From assembly GCA_051846895.1 (NCBI GenBank), contig JBPYCQ010000002.1, forward strand, positions 124,001-188,000: a DNA stretch of 64,000 nt, given 5' to 3'. The notes beneath the pieces were generated by a model. It was not told where the DNA came from. It was given only the letters and a program-made list of their open reading frames with translations, and did no database searches. A program made the position numbers and the translations under genes. This document shows positions 33,415 through 41,600 of the stretch, piece after piece. Numbering within the stretch: position 1 is the stretch's first letter; the number at the start of each line of letters is the position of its first letter. The stretch comes from CALKAL01 sp051846895. Lineage in GTDB: Bacteria; Bacillota; Bacilli; Bacillales; Alkalibacillaceae.

Positions 33415-34353
33415 ATGACGAAACGGATTGTATTCATGGGTACACCTGATTTTAGTGTGCCAATTTTAAAAGCTTTAATAAATAGTGAGTATGAGGTTAT
33501 TGCTGTCGTTACGCAACCCGATCGACCAAAGGGAAGAAAGAAAATATTAACAGCACCACCAGTTAAAGAAGAAGCTCTTGCAAATAATATACCTGTATTA
33601 CAACCAGAGAAAATTCGCCATGACTATGAACAAGTTTTAGCCTATGAACCAGATTTAATTGTTACAGCAGCATATGGACAAATATTACCTAAAGAAATTT
33701 TGACTCATCCCCCATTTGGCTGTATTAATGTCCATGCATCTTTGTTGCCAGAATTACGCGGTGGTGCTCCGATTCATTATGCGATTATGGAAGGTAAAGA
33801 CGAGACAGGTGTAACCATTATGTATATGGTCGAAGCGCTTGATGCTGGAGATATGATTGAACAAAAAGCTATTCCAATCGAAGAAAATGATCATGTCGGT
33901 ACGCTTCACGACAAACTTTCTAAATTGGGCGCACAATTATTAATGGATGTTTTACCTAAGTTATTTGCTAATGATATTGTCCCAACACCACAAGATGATG
34001 CATTGGCAACATATGCATACAATATAAAAAGAGAACAAGAAAAAATTGATTGGAATCATACTCAACAAACGATTTATAATCATATCCGAGGTCTTCATCC
34101 ATGGCCTGTCGCCTATACAACGTATCAAAATAAAAACGTTAAAATATGGTGGGCTGATAAAAATATCGATACGACTGAAGAGCAACCTGGTACCATTGTA
34201 GCGATTCAGGAAGATGGATTAATTGTTGCAACGGGTGACTTAAAAACAATAAAAATAACCGATTTGCAAATAGCTGGAAAGAAGAGAATGACTGTTGAGC
34301 AATTTTTACTTGGTTCAAATGATTACTTTAAAGTTGGCGAACAGTTAGGATGA
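33415..34353 (+). CDS. fmt: Methionyl-tRNA formyltransferase
   Basis: Fmt formylates initiator Met-tRNA using 10-formyltetrahydrofolate. The catalytic region has INVHASLLPELRGGAPIHY with Asn and His, and the catalytic Asp in EALDAGDMI. The N terminus IVFMGTPDFSVPIL is typical, and the C-terminal anticodon-side domain contains GLHPWPVAYT. It is 312 aa and starts 13 bases after priA. The deformylase gene def, normally between priA and fmt, is not here. Confidence 0.97.
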   Translation: MTKRIVFMGTPDFSVPILKALINSEYEVIAVVTQPDRPKGRKKILTAPPVKEEALANNIPVLQPEKIRHDYEQVLAYEPDLIVTAAYGQILPKEILTHPPFGCINVHASLLPELRGGAPIHYAIMEGKDETGVTIMYMVEALDAGDMIEQKAIPIEENDHVGTLHDKLSKLGAQLLMDVLPKLFANDIVPTPQDDALATYAYNIKREQEKIDWNHTQQTIYNHIRGLHPWPVAYTTYQNKNVKIWWADKNIDTTEEQPGTIVAIQEDGLIVATGDLKTIKITDLQIAGKKRMTVEQFLLGSNDYFKVGEQLG

Positions 34354-34357
34354 TTCG

Positions 34358-35701
34358 ATGGCAAACAAAAGTGTGAGAGAGGTAGCTTTAAAGTTGTTAC
34401 TTCAAGTAGGTGAAAGCGGTGGCTTTAGCCATATTTTAATCAATCAGGCGATTAAAAAAAACGAAGTGTCTCCTAAAGATAAAGGATTACTTACAGAATT
34501 GGTTTATGGCACCTTACAACGAAAGTTAACATTACAATATTATTTGAAACCTTTCATCAAAACTAAAAAGATGGACAAGTGGGTCGAATGGTTATTGTAT
34601 TTATCAATTTACCAATTTGTTTATTTAACTAAAGTCCCTGATCATGCTGTTATTAATGAAGCGGTTAATATTGCAAAAAAGAACGGACATAAAGGGATTA
34701 GTAATTTCGTAAACGGTGTATTACGGAATATTCAGCGTGAAGGTGTACCATCCTTCGATTTAATAGAAGACAATATAGAGAAATTATCAATACGAACGAG
34801 TCACCCGACATGGTTAGTACGTCGTTGGGTTGATCAATACGGTTACGATTTAACAGAGAGCATGTGTGAGTCCAATCTTTTACCGAAAAAAATATCCGTA
34901 AGAATTCAACCAATGAAAACGACGATTGATGAGGCGCAAAACTTATTATCGGAAGAGGGAATTCGAACCGAACTCTCAACTCTGTCCAACCAAGGTCTTA
35001 ATGTAATAGAAGGAAATGTATTAACTAGTCAAATGTTTCCAAGCAAAGTAACCATTCAGGACGAGACTTCCATGCTCGTATCAGAAATGCTCGATGTCAA
35101 GCCATCGATGCGTGTATTAGATGCGTGTAGCGCTCCAGGTGGAAAAACAACTCATATTGCTGAAAAAATGAATGATCAAGGTGAAATTTTTGCTTACGAT
35201 CTTCACGACAAAAAGGTAAAACTCGTCGAAGAGAAAGCTCAAACACTAGACTTAACTATCATTAGAACAGGTGCAACGGACAGTAGAAAGCTTAATGAAA
35301 TACATGAACCAAAAACTTTTGATAGAATATTGTTAGACGCACCATGTTCAGGGCTTGGAGTATTACGTAGCAAACCAGATATTAAATATCATAAGCATGA
35401 AGAAGACATAAAAAACCTTACAAAAATTCAATATGAATTACTGAATGCGGTTATACCATTATTAAAAGATGATGGAAAAATGATTTATAGTACTTGTACA
35501 GTCGAACGTTCAGAAAATGAAAAACAAATAGAAAGACTATTAAAAGAAAATGATAATATAGAAGTTGATTTATCATTTTTTGATGAGTTACCTGAAACGT
35601 GTAAAACGAGACAAGGTGTTTCAAACTATGGGATTCAAATTTTTCCTCAAGACTTTGATGCTGATGGATTTTTTATTACTCGATTGAGGAAAATTAAATA
35701 A
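34358..35701 (+). CDS. rsmB: 16S rRNA (cytosine-967-C5)-methyltransferase RsmB
   Basis: RsmB methylates C967 of 16S rRNA. An N-terminal NusB-like RNA-binding domain (residues ~1-130, with REVALKLLLQVGESGGFS) precedes the SAM-dependent domain. The SAM motif is VLDACSAPGGKTTHIAE, followed by DRILLDAPCSGLGVLRSKPD and the catalytic Cys in MIYSTCTVERSENE. It is 447 aa. It follows fmt closely; rlmN, which usually comes next, is absent and prpC follows. Confidence 0.96.
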   Translation: MANKSVREVALKLLLQVGESGGFSHILINQAIKKNEVSPKDKGLLTELVYGTLQRKLTLQYYLKPFIKTKKMDKWVEWLLYLSIYQFVYLTKVPDHAVINEAVNIAKKNGHKGISNFVNGVLRNIQREGVPSFDLIEDNIEKLSIRTSHPTWLVRRWVDQYGYDLTESMCESNLLPKKISVRIQPMKTTIDEAQNLLSEEGIRTELSTLSNQGLNVIEGNVLTSQMFPSKVTIQDETSMLVSEMLDVKPSMRVLDACSAPGGKTTHIAEKMNDQGEIFAYDLHDKKVKLVEEKAQTLDLTIIRTGATDSRKLNEIHEPKTFDRILLDAPCSGLGVLRSKPDIKYHKHEEDIKNLTKIQYELLNAVIPLLKDDGKMIYSTCTVERSENEKQIERLLKENDNIEVDLSFFDELPETCKTRQGVSNYGIQIFPQDFDADGFFITRLRKIK

Positions 35702-35734
35702 TGTTTCGCTTTAGAAAAAACGGGGTGAACGAGT

Positions 35735-36490
35735 ATGGAAGCACGCTTTAAATCGGATATCGGGAAAGTAAGACAAGTGAATGAAGACTCTGGCGGTATT
35801 TATTTTAATCAAGCTAATCAAATGCTAGCTGCCATAGCTGATGGAATGGGAGGACATAAGGCAGGAGACGTTGCAAGCCAACTAGTGTCTAACTTTTTAA
35901 AAGATCTATGGGAGAAAACGGATAAATTTACGACGGAAGAATCGATTGCCCACTGGTTAGAACAAGCAATCAAAGAGACTAATACACATGTCTTAGAACA
36001 GGCTCAGCATAAAGAAGAATGTATAGGCATGGGGACAACGGTTGTCGTAGCTGTTTTTTTTGAAGATCGTGCCATTGTGGGTCACGTTGGGGATAGTCGC
36101 TTATATTATATTTCCGAAGACGAAATTATCCAAATAACTGAAGACCATTCATTTGTACAAGAACTAGTCAAAACGGGCGAAATTACTGCTGAAGAAGCCG
36201 AAGCACATCCGAAAAAAAATGTACTATTAAGGGCTGTTGGTACAGAAGAAAATATTAATGTTGATTTAAATACATTTAGTATTCAATCCAATTCATACAT
36301 TCTAATGTGTTCTGACGGCTTAAGTAATAAATTAACCACTGATGAAATGCTTACAACTGTTCGTTCTGACAAAAATCTAGAGCAAAAAATTGATGAGTTA
36401 ATTGAAATCGCTAATAAGCGCGGTGGAGAGGATAATATATCTGTCATCCTAGTAAAATGCAAAAGAGAAAAAGTGGGTGAAGCATCATGA
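35735..36490 (+). CDS. prpC: PP2C-type protein phosphatase PrpC
   Basis: PrpC removes phosphate from proteins modified by the kinase PrkC. PP2C motifs with metal-binding aspartates are VRQVNEDSGGI, IADGMGGHKAGDVAS, IVGHVGDSRLYYI, and the late ILMCSDGLSNKL and GGEDNISVILV. It is 251 aa, and the ribosome-binding site GGGGTG is upstream. It overlaps prkC by four bases, so phosphatase and kinase are made together. Confidence 0.97.
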   Translation: MEARFKSDIGKVRQVNEDSGGIYFNQANQMLAAIADGMGGHKAGDVASQLVSNFLKDLWEKTDKFTTEESIAHWLEQAIKETNTHVLEQAQHKEECIGMGTTVVVAVFFEDRAIVGHVGDSRLYYISEDEIIQITEDHSFVQELVKTGEITAEEAEAHPKKNVLLRAVGTEENINVDLNTFSIQSNSYILMCSDGLSNKLTTDEMLTTVRSDKNLEQKIDELIEIANKRGGEDNISVILVKCKREKVGEAS

Positions 36491-38421
36491 TGAATGGTCG
36501 AATTTTAAATGAGAGGTATAAGCTGCTTAGGCCAGTTGGTGGCGGTGGCATGGCAAAGGTCTATTTGGCACGTGACATCATTTTACATCGTGATGTAGCC
36601 ATAAAAATTCTTAGAATGGAATATTCTAATGATCAGGAGTTCATTGAGCGATTTCGTCGTGAAGCGGAATCAGCCATTAGTCTATCAAATAATCATATTG
36701 TAAATATTTATGACGTAGGTCAAGAAGAAGATGTTTACTATATCGTCATGGAATATGTTGAAGGAATGACATTAAAACAACATATTCAACAATTTGGACC
36801 AGCATCAGTAGAAGAAGCAGTTAATATTACATCACAATTAGCCTCGGCGATCTCTCATGCACATGAAAACGGAATTATACATCGTGATATAAAACCGCAG
36901 AACATTTTAATCGATCAATATGGGAATGTGAAAGTGACCGATTTTGGAATTGCGATGGCTCTAAGTTCTACATCTTTAACTCGGACAAATAGTGTGATTG
37001 GTTCAGTTCATTATTTATCACCTGAACAAGCTAGGGGCGGAACAGCAACAAAAAAATCTGATATTTATTCGCTAGGAATTGTCTTATATGAACTATTAAC
37101 TGGCCAACTTCCCTTTTCTGGAGAGTCAGCTGTATCTATTGCACTAAAACATATGCAAACTGAAACACCATATGTCAGAACATTTAACCCGTCTATTCCT
37201 CAAAGCCTAGAAAATGTTGTTTTAAAAGCAACTGCGAAAGATCCATTCCATAGATATCAGTCTATTGAGGAAATGTTTGATGATTTACAAACAGTCTTGG
37301 ATCCTTCACGAGCGGATGAGGAGCGCTTTGTGGCACCAGTTGAAGAAGGTGAAGTTACTAAGGCTATGCCTATTTTTACTGATAAAAACATTACTGATAC
37401 AAGTGATCAGAATACACTTATTCATACAAATGGTGAACCAAAGACAAATGAAAAAAAGTATAAAAAGTGGATTATTTTTTTAGTTTCATTTTTAACTTTA
37501 ATTATAACAGCGGCAGTTATTGCATTGTTTGCGATGCCGAAGTTTTTTAGTCCTAATGACGTTGAAATACCCGATCTGGTCAATTACACATATGAAGATG
37601 CTGTTACTGAATTAGCGGATTTAAAACTAGAAGTATCAAGAGAATCAGTCACTTCAGATGAAATTGAAGAAGGGCGAATCGTTCGGACTAACCCGAAAAA
37701 AGGGACCGTAGTGAAAGAAGGTTCACAAGTCGTTTTATATACTAGTTTAGGTAAAGAAAAAACTGAATTTCCTGATTATGTTGGGCAGCAATATGATCAA
37801 GTAGAAAGATATTTAATTAATAACGGGTATTTAGATGTTATACCATATGAAAAAGTGTCAGATCTACCTAAAGGTGAAATTATTAGACAAATACAGCCTG
37901 AACCGGGTGATAAAGTAATTCCAGAAGATACGAAAGTCATTTTTGATGTTAGCGCTGGCCCACCAAAAGTAATTCTTCAGTCCTTAAGAGGTTGGACAGT
38001 AGAAGAAGTACAAGACTATATCAAACAAAATAATCTCAATTTAAGAACAGAAGAAGAGTTTTCTGATGAAGTACCTGAGGGTCATGTCATAAGACAAGAA
38101 CCGAGTGCAAGTACAGAATTAGAAAAAGGCGATGAAGTTAGAATTTATGTCTCTAAAGGACCAGACTTACAACCTATTAATGTAACTGAGACAGTGACTG
38201 TTGAATATGAAGCAGAAATTTTACACGAAGTCGTTATATATGTCACTGATATGAATCGTGATCAAGTCGAATACGTTAGACAACCAATTTTTGAAGATAA
38301 AACGTTTGAAATCAATTTAACAATCGCCCCAAATCAAATGGCAAAAATTGAAGTTTATCGAGATGGTGAGCTATATGATGAAAAAACAATTCCATATGAA
38401 AGACCAAGAAAGGATCATTAG
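36487..38421 (+). CDS. prkC: Membrane Ser/Thr protein kinase PrkC with PASTA repeats
   Basis: PrkC senses muropeptides or lipid II outside the cell and phosphorylates targets inside, affecting spore germination, wall metabolism and translation. The kinase domain spans about residues 10-270: glycine loop VGGGGMAKVYLA, Lys40 in VAIKIL, catalytic HRDIKPQN with Asp134, and TDFG. A single membrane helix is at about 328-352. Three PASTA repeats follow from residue 358 (EIPDLVNYTYEDAV onward), then a C-terminal Ig-like region. It is 644 aa, near the B. subtilis length. Two ATGs are adjacent; the first is used. Confidence 0.97.
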   Translation: MMNGRILNERYKLLRPVGGGGMAKVYLARDIILHRDVAIKILRMEYSNDQEFIERFRREAESAISLSNNHIVNIYDVGQEEDVYYIVMEYVEGMTLKQHIQQFGPASVEEAVNITSQLASAISHAHENGIIHRDIKPQNILIDQYGNVKVTDFGIAMALSSTSLTRTNSVIGSVHYLSPEQARGGTATKKSDIYSLGIVLYELLTGQLPFSGESAVSIALKHMQTETPYVRTFNPSIPQSLENVVLKATAKDPFHRYQSIEEMFDDLQTVLDPSRADEERFVAPVEEGEVTKAMPIFTDKNITDTSDQNTLIHTNGEPKTNEKKYKKWIIFLVSFLTLIITAAVIALFAMPKFFSPNDVEIPDLVNYTYEDAVTELADLKLEVSRESVTSDEIEEGRIVRTNPKKGTVVKEGSQVVLYTSLGKEKTEFPDYVGQQYDQVERYLINNGYLDVIPYEKVSDLPKGEIIRQIQPEPGDKVIPEDTKVIFDVSAGPPKVILQSLRGWTVEEVQDYIKQNNLNLRTEEEFSDEVPEGHVIRQEPSASTELEKGDEVRIYVSKGPDLQPINVTETVTVEYEAEILHEVVIYVTDMNRDQVEYVRQPIFEDKTFEINLTIAPNQMAKIEVYRDGELYDEKTIPYERPRKDH

Positions 38422-39303
38422 ATGAATCAAGGAATTATTGTTAAGGCGTTAAGTGGTTTTTATGATGTTTTAGTTGGTGATACGATTTACACTTGTAAAG
38501 GACGAGGACTATTTCGTAAACAGAATATATCACCACTCGTTGGTGATCAAGTGACGATATCTTTGCAAGATGATGGAACAGGAACGATTCAAAATATTGA
38601 GAAAAGATATAATGAACTCATTCGTCCACCGATTGCTAATGTCGATCAAGCGATTGTCGTTAGTTCAATTGTCGAACCTGATTTCAACCCATTATTATTG
38701 GACCGATTCCTCGTTTTAATTGAAATGAAAGAAATAAAACCAATTATTGTCTTGACGAAGGCTGATATAGCAACTGAACCAATTTTAAGTCGTGTGAAAA
38801 ATTTTATTGAAGATTATGAAAAAGTCGGATATGAAGTTCTGCTAGTGTCAAAGGACATGAAAGATTTAAAAGAACTTATATTTCCTAAATTAGAAAATAA
38901 ATTATCAGTTATTTCCGGACAATCCGGTGTTGGAAAGTCATCGCTCTTGAATCAATTAGATAAGAAATTAACAATTGAAACGGGTAATATATCTAAAAGT
39001 TTAGGGCGTGGAAAACATACGACGAGACATGTCGAGTTATTTTCATTAGGTGGAGGCTTCGTAGCAGATACACCCGGATTCAGTGCTCTTGATTTCGATG
39101 AGATAGAAAAAGAAGAGTTGCGGTATTGTTTTCCCGAATTTATTAAACGTCAAGATGATTGTAAATTCCGAGGATGTCTTCATTTAAATGAGCCGAAGTG
39201 TGCGGTTAAAGATGCTGTGTTAAAAGGTGAAATTGCTGAATTTCGCTATAAACATTATAAATTATTTTTAGAAGAAATAAATATGAGAAAGCCGAGGTAT
39301 TAA
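38422..39303 (+). CDS. rsgA: Small ribosomal subunit biogenesis GTPase RsgA (CpgA/YloQ)
   Basis: RsgA is a circularly permuted GTPase that checks late 30S assembly. The N-terminal OB fold is followed by the GTPase motifs in permuted order: G4 VLTKADIA first, then G1 GQSGVGKS at residues 166-173, and G3 DTPGFSAL. The C-terminal zinc knuckle has CKFRGCLHLNEPKC. It is 293 aa. The start codon immediately follows the prkC stop. Confidence 0.97.
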   Translation: MNQGIIVKALSGFYDVLVGDTIYTCKGRGLFRKQNISPLVGDQVTISLQDDGTGTIQNIEKRYNELIRPPIANVDQAIVVSSIVEPDFNPLLLDRFLVLIEMKEIKPIIVLTKADIATEPILSRVKNFIEDYEKVGYEVLLVSKDMKDLKELIFPKLENKLSVISGQSGVGKSSLLNQLDKKLTIETGNISKSLGRGKHTTRHVELFSLGGGFVADTPGFSALDFDEIEKEELRYCFPEFIKRQDDCKFRGCLHLNEPKCAVKDAVLKGEIAEFRYKHYKLFLEEINMRKPRY

Positions 39304-39304
39304 A

Positions 39305-39964
39305 ATGGTAAAAATCGCTCCATCAATTTTATCAGCAAATTTTGCAAAATTAGGAGAAGAGATTAAAGAAGTTGAGCCACATGTTGATTATATTCATGTT
39401 GATGTTATGGATGGTCATTTTGTTCCAAACATTACAATTGGTCCACTAATCGTTGAATCGATTCGGCCCGTCACAAATTTACCTTTAGACGTTCATTTAA
39501 TGATTGAAAATCCCGAACAATATATATCAACGTTTGCACAAGCAGGAGCAGATATCATTTCTGTCCATGTGGAGGCATGTCCTCATTTACATCGAGTGAT
39601 TCAACAAATTAAGAATGAAGGCGTTAAAGCAGGTGTGGTCATTAACCCAGCAACACCAGTTTCGTTAGTTGAACCAATCCTTAACGATGTTGATTTAGTT
39701 CTTGTTATGACAGTGAATCCAGGATTTGGTGGTCAATCATTCATCGATTCAACAGTTGGAAAAATAAAAGAACTGGATAATTTACGTCACAAAAATGACT
39801 ACAAATATGAAATTGAAATTGACGGTGGCGTTAATCAAGAAACAGCTAAGATTTGTGTGGAAAATGGAGCAGATGTTTTAGTTGCGGGTAGTGCCATTTT
39901 TAATAATTCAGATCGTAAAGCAGCGATTGATCTAATAAAAAACAGCTTTTCTGCAGAAAAATAA
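39305..39964 (+). CDS. rpe: Ribulose-phosphate 3-epimerase
   Basis: Rpe interconverts ribulose 5-phosphate and xylulose 5-phosphate in the pentose phosphate pathway. The TIM-barrel marks are IAPSILSANFAKLGEEI, HVDVMDGHFVPNITIGP with metal-binding His and Asp, VMTVNPGFGGQSFI, and IEIDGGVNQETA. It is 219 aa and starts two bases after rsgA, the standard order. Confidence 0.97.
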   Translation: MVKIAPSILSANFAKLGEEIKEVEPHVDYIHVDVMDGHFVPNITIGPLIVESIRPVTNLPLDVHLMIENPEQYISTFAQAGADIISVHVEACPHLHRVIQQIKNEGVKAGVVINPATPVSLVEPILNDVDLVLVMTVNPGFGGQSFIDSTVGKIKELDNLRHKNDYKYEIEIDGGVNQETAKICVENGADVLVAGSAIFNNSDRKAAIDLIKNSFSAEK

Positions 39965-39975
39965 GGTGTGATTGA

Positions 39976-40626
39976 ATGACAATCATTGGCATTATCGCGG
40001 GGGGACCAAAGAAAGGCGTTCCTCCGCTTACCTATTTCAACCAAATAAATTATTGGATCGGTGTTGATGAGGGAAACGTAACATTATTAGACAAAGGCCT
40101 CATACCTAATATCGCGATAGGTGATTTTGACTCTGTTGATAAAGAAACATTTCATCGTATTCAGCAATATTCTAAATCTGTTCAAAAATTTCCTGTTGAA
40201 AAAGACGCCACAGATTTAGAACTTGCCATACAAGAAGCAATCGAGTTATCACCAGATAAAGTATTTATTTTTAGAGCAACAGGTGGAAGGCTAGACCATG
40301 AGTGGATGAACATTATGTTGTTAAAACAATTTGCTGAAAATAATATTGATGCCTGGATTGTAGATGATCAAAATGAAATAACTTTAAAATTGCCAGGAGA
40401 ATTTCAATTATATAAAGATGAACGTTATAAATATATTTCATTTTTACCTGTTTCGGAAGAGGTAAAAGGATTAAATCTTAAAGGATTTCTTTATGAATTG
40501 TCTGACCAAACTATACAGCTAGGCACTTCTTTGACAGTTTCTAACGAATGGAATGAAAAAAAAGGTACTTATTTTTTCAGTAGCGGCATATTATTAGTTA
40601 TAAAGAGTCGAGATTCTACTCTCTAA
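39976..40626 (+). CDS. thiN: Thiamine pyrophosphokinase
   Basis: ThiN transfers pyrophosphate from ATP to thiamine. Family marks are VDEGNVTLLDKGLIPNIAIG, GDFDSVDKETF, the acidic FPVEKDATDLELAIQEAI and RATGGRLDHEWMNIMLL. It is 216 aa, close to B. subtilis YloS. It is the last larger gene of the prpC-thiN run and is followed by spoVM after 31 bases. Confidence 0.94.
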   Translation: MTIIGIIAGGPKKGVPPLTYFNQINYWIGVDEGNVTLLDKGLIPNIAIGDFDSVDKETFHRIQQYSKSVQKFPVEKDATDLELAIQEAIELSPDKVFIFRATGGRLDHEWMNIMLLKQFAENNIDAWIVDDQNEITLKLPGEFQLYKDERYKYISFLPVSEEVKGLNLKGFLYELSDQTIQLGTSLTVSNEWNEKKGTYFFSSGILLVIKSRDSTL

Positions 40627-40657
40627 GTACGTGAAGAGCTGTATAGGAGGGGCACTT

Positions 40658-40735
40658 ATGAAATTTTATACAATAAAATTACCAAGATTTATTAGTGGGA
40701 TTGTTCGCGGGTTTATTGGTCTGTTCAAAAAATAA
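40658..40735 (+). CDS. spoVM: Stage V sporulation protein M (25-aa spore-coat anchor)
   Basis: SpoVM is a tiny amphipathic peptide that recognises the convex forespore surface and anchors SpoIVA and the coat basement layer. The 25 residues begin MKFYTIKLPRFISG, keeping the Pro9 region essential for curvature sensing, and end VRGFIGLFKK; B. subtilis has 26 residues. A strong ribosome-binding site, AGGAGGGG, stands seven bases upstream. Its position after thiN and next to rpmB is conserved. It is too short for usual ORF calling, but the match is clear. Confidence 0.96.
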   Translation: MKFYTIKLPRFISGIVRGFIGLFKK

Positions 40736-40748
40736 GGTCCAAACAAAA

Positions 40749-40779
40749 GAAAGCTACCAATATGGGTAGCTTTTTTGTT
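40749..40779. terminator. Bidirectional terminator between spoVM and rpmB
   Basis: AAGCTACC (40751-40758) pairs with GGTAGCTT (40765-40772). An A-rich flank on the left and T6 on the right let it work on both strands for these convergent genes. Confidence 0.85.
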
Positions 40780-40815
40780 TAGAACATATAATATAATTGT
40801 GTGGACGATTAAATT

Positions 40816-41004
40816 TTAAGCACGTTCGACTTTACCGGACTTTAATGCGCGTGCAGATACGTAAACTCTTTTCGGCTTACCATCAACTAAAATACGTACT
40901 TTTTGTACATTTGCTTTCCATTGACGTTTCTTTGCATTCATAGCATGTGAGCGTGCATTACCAGTACCGGTCTTACGTCCAGTCACATAACATTTACGAG
41001 CCAT
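40816..41004 (-). CDS. rpmB: Large-subunit ribosomal protein bL28
   Basis: The 62-aa protein starts MARKCYVTGRKTGTGNARSH and has the basic RQWKANVQKVRI core and the VYVSARALKSGKVERA end. Only one cysteine is present, so this is the form without the four-cysteine zinc site. GGAGGGAAT is upstream of the ATG. It is convergent with spoVM, as in Bacillus. Confidence 0.97.
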   Translation of the reverse strand: MARKCYVTGRKTGTGNARSHAMNAKKRQWKANVQKVRILVDGKPKRVYVSARALKSGKVERA

Positions 41005-41054
41005 ATTATTCCCTCCTGCCTGTAAACAAAATATCCAATATTAATTACTATATT

Positions 41055-41083
41055 AATTTATCATATCGGCCAAATGTTTTCAA
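41055..41083 (-). promoter_or_regulatory. Putative sigma-A promoter of rpmB
   Basis: On the minus strand TTGAAA (41078-41083) and TAAATT (41055-41060) are 17 bp apart, about 50 bases upstream of the rpmB start. The spacing is ideal but the -10 is moderate. Confidence 0.45.
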
Positions 41084-41208
41084 TGTTTGAAGTGGAACTT
41101 ATCAAGAATAATATCTTGACAGGGAGGAAATGGCTTGATAGCCTTTTCATTTTTATAGCGTTATAGTAAAATAACCGTAGTCATTGTCATGAGTCGAGGA
41201 GGATGAAT

Positions 41209-41568
41209 ATGTCAATTGAATTAAAAAACGAATATGGGACCATTGAAATTGCGATTGATGTCGTTTCAACAATTGCTGGTGGAGCGGCAATGGAATGTTA
41301 CGGAATTGTTGGGATGGCATCTAGAAAGCAAATAAAAGATGGTATATCAGAAATTCTAGGGAAAGAGAATTTTTCTAGAGGCGTTGTCGTGCGAAATGAA
41401 AATAATCATATAGAAATTGATATGTATATTATTGTGGGGTATGGAACAAAAGTTTCTGAAGTAGCACATAATGTACAAAACCAAGTGAAATATGCACTTA
41501 AGAAAATGGTTGGACTTGAAGTTGATGCAGTAAATATATTTATTCACGGTGTTCGTGTAACGTCATAG
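41209..41568 (+). CDS. yloU: Asp23/Gls24 family envelope stress protein YloU
   Basis: This 119-aa protein belongs to the Asp23 family, small proteins associated with the membrane and alkaline or envelope stress; the exact role of YloU is unknown. The blocks TIEIAIDVVSTIAGGAAMEC, YGIVGMASRKQIKDG and VDAVNIFIHGVRVT are typical. The ATG at 41209 is chosen because GAGGAGGATG precedes it; the one two codons earlier lies inside that sequence. It is followed by fakA after 32 bases, as in Bacillus. Confidence 0.92.
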   Translation: MSIELKNEYGTIEIAIDVVSTIAGGAAMECYGIVGMASRKQIKDGISEILGKENFSRGVVVRNENNHIEIDMYIIVGYGTKVSEVAHNVQNQVKYALKKMVGLEVDAVNIFIHGVRVTS

Positions 41569-41600
41569 TAATTCGATCCGGGATGAAGGAGGATATCAAA

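Noticed and set aside
40621..40657. A sigma-E promoter for spoVM
   Set aside because: No convincing -35/-10 pair for sigma-E could be placed in the short thiN-spoVM gap.
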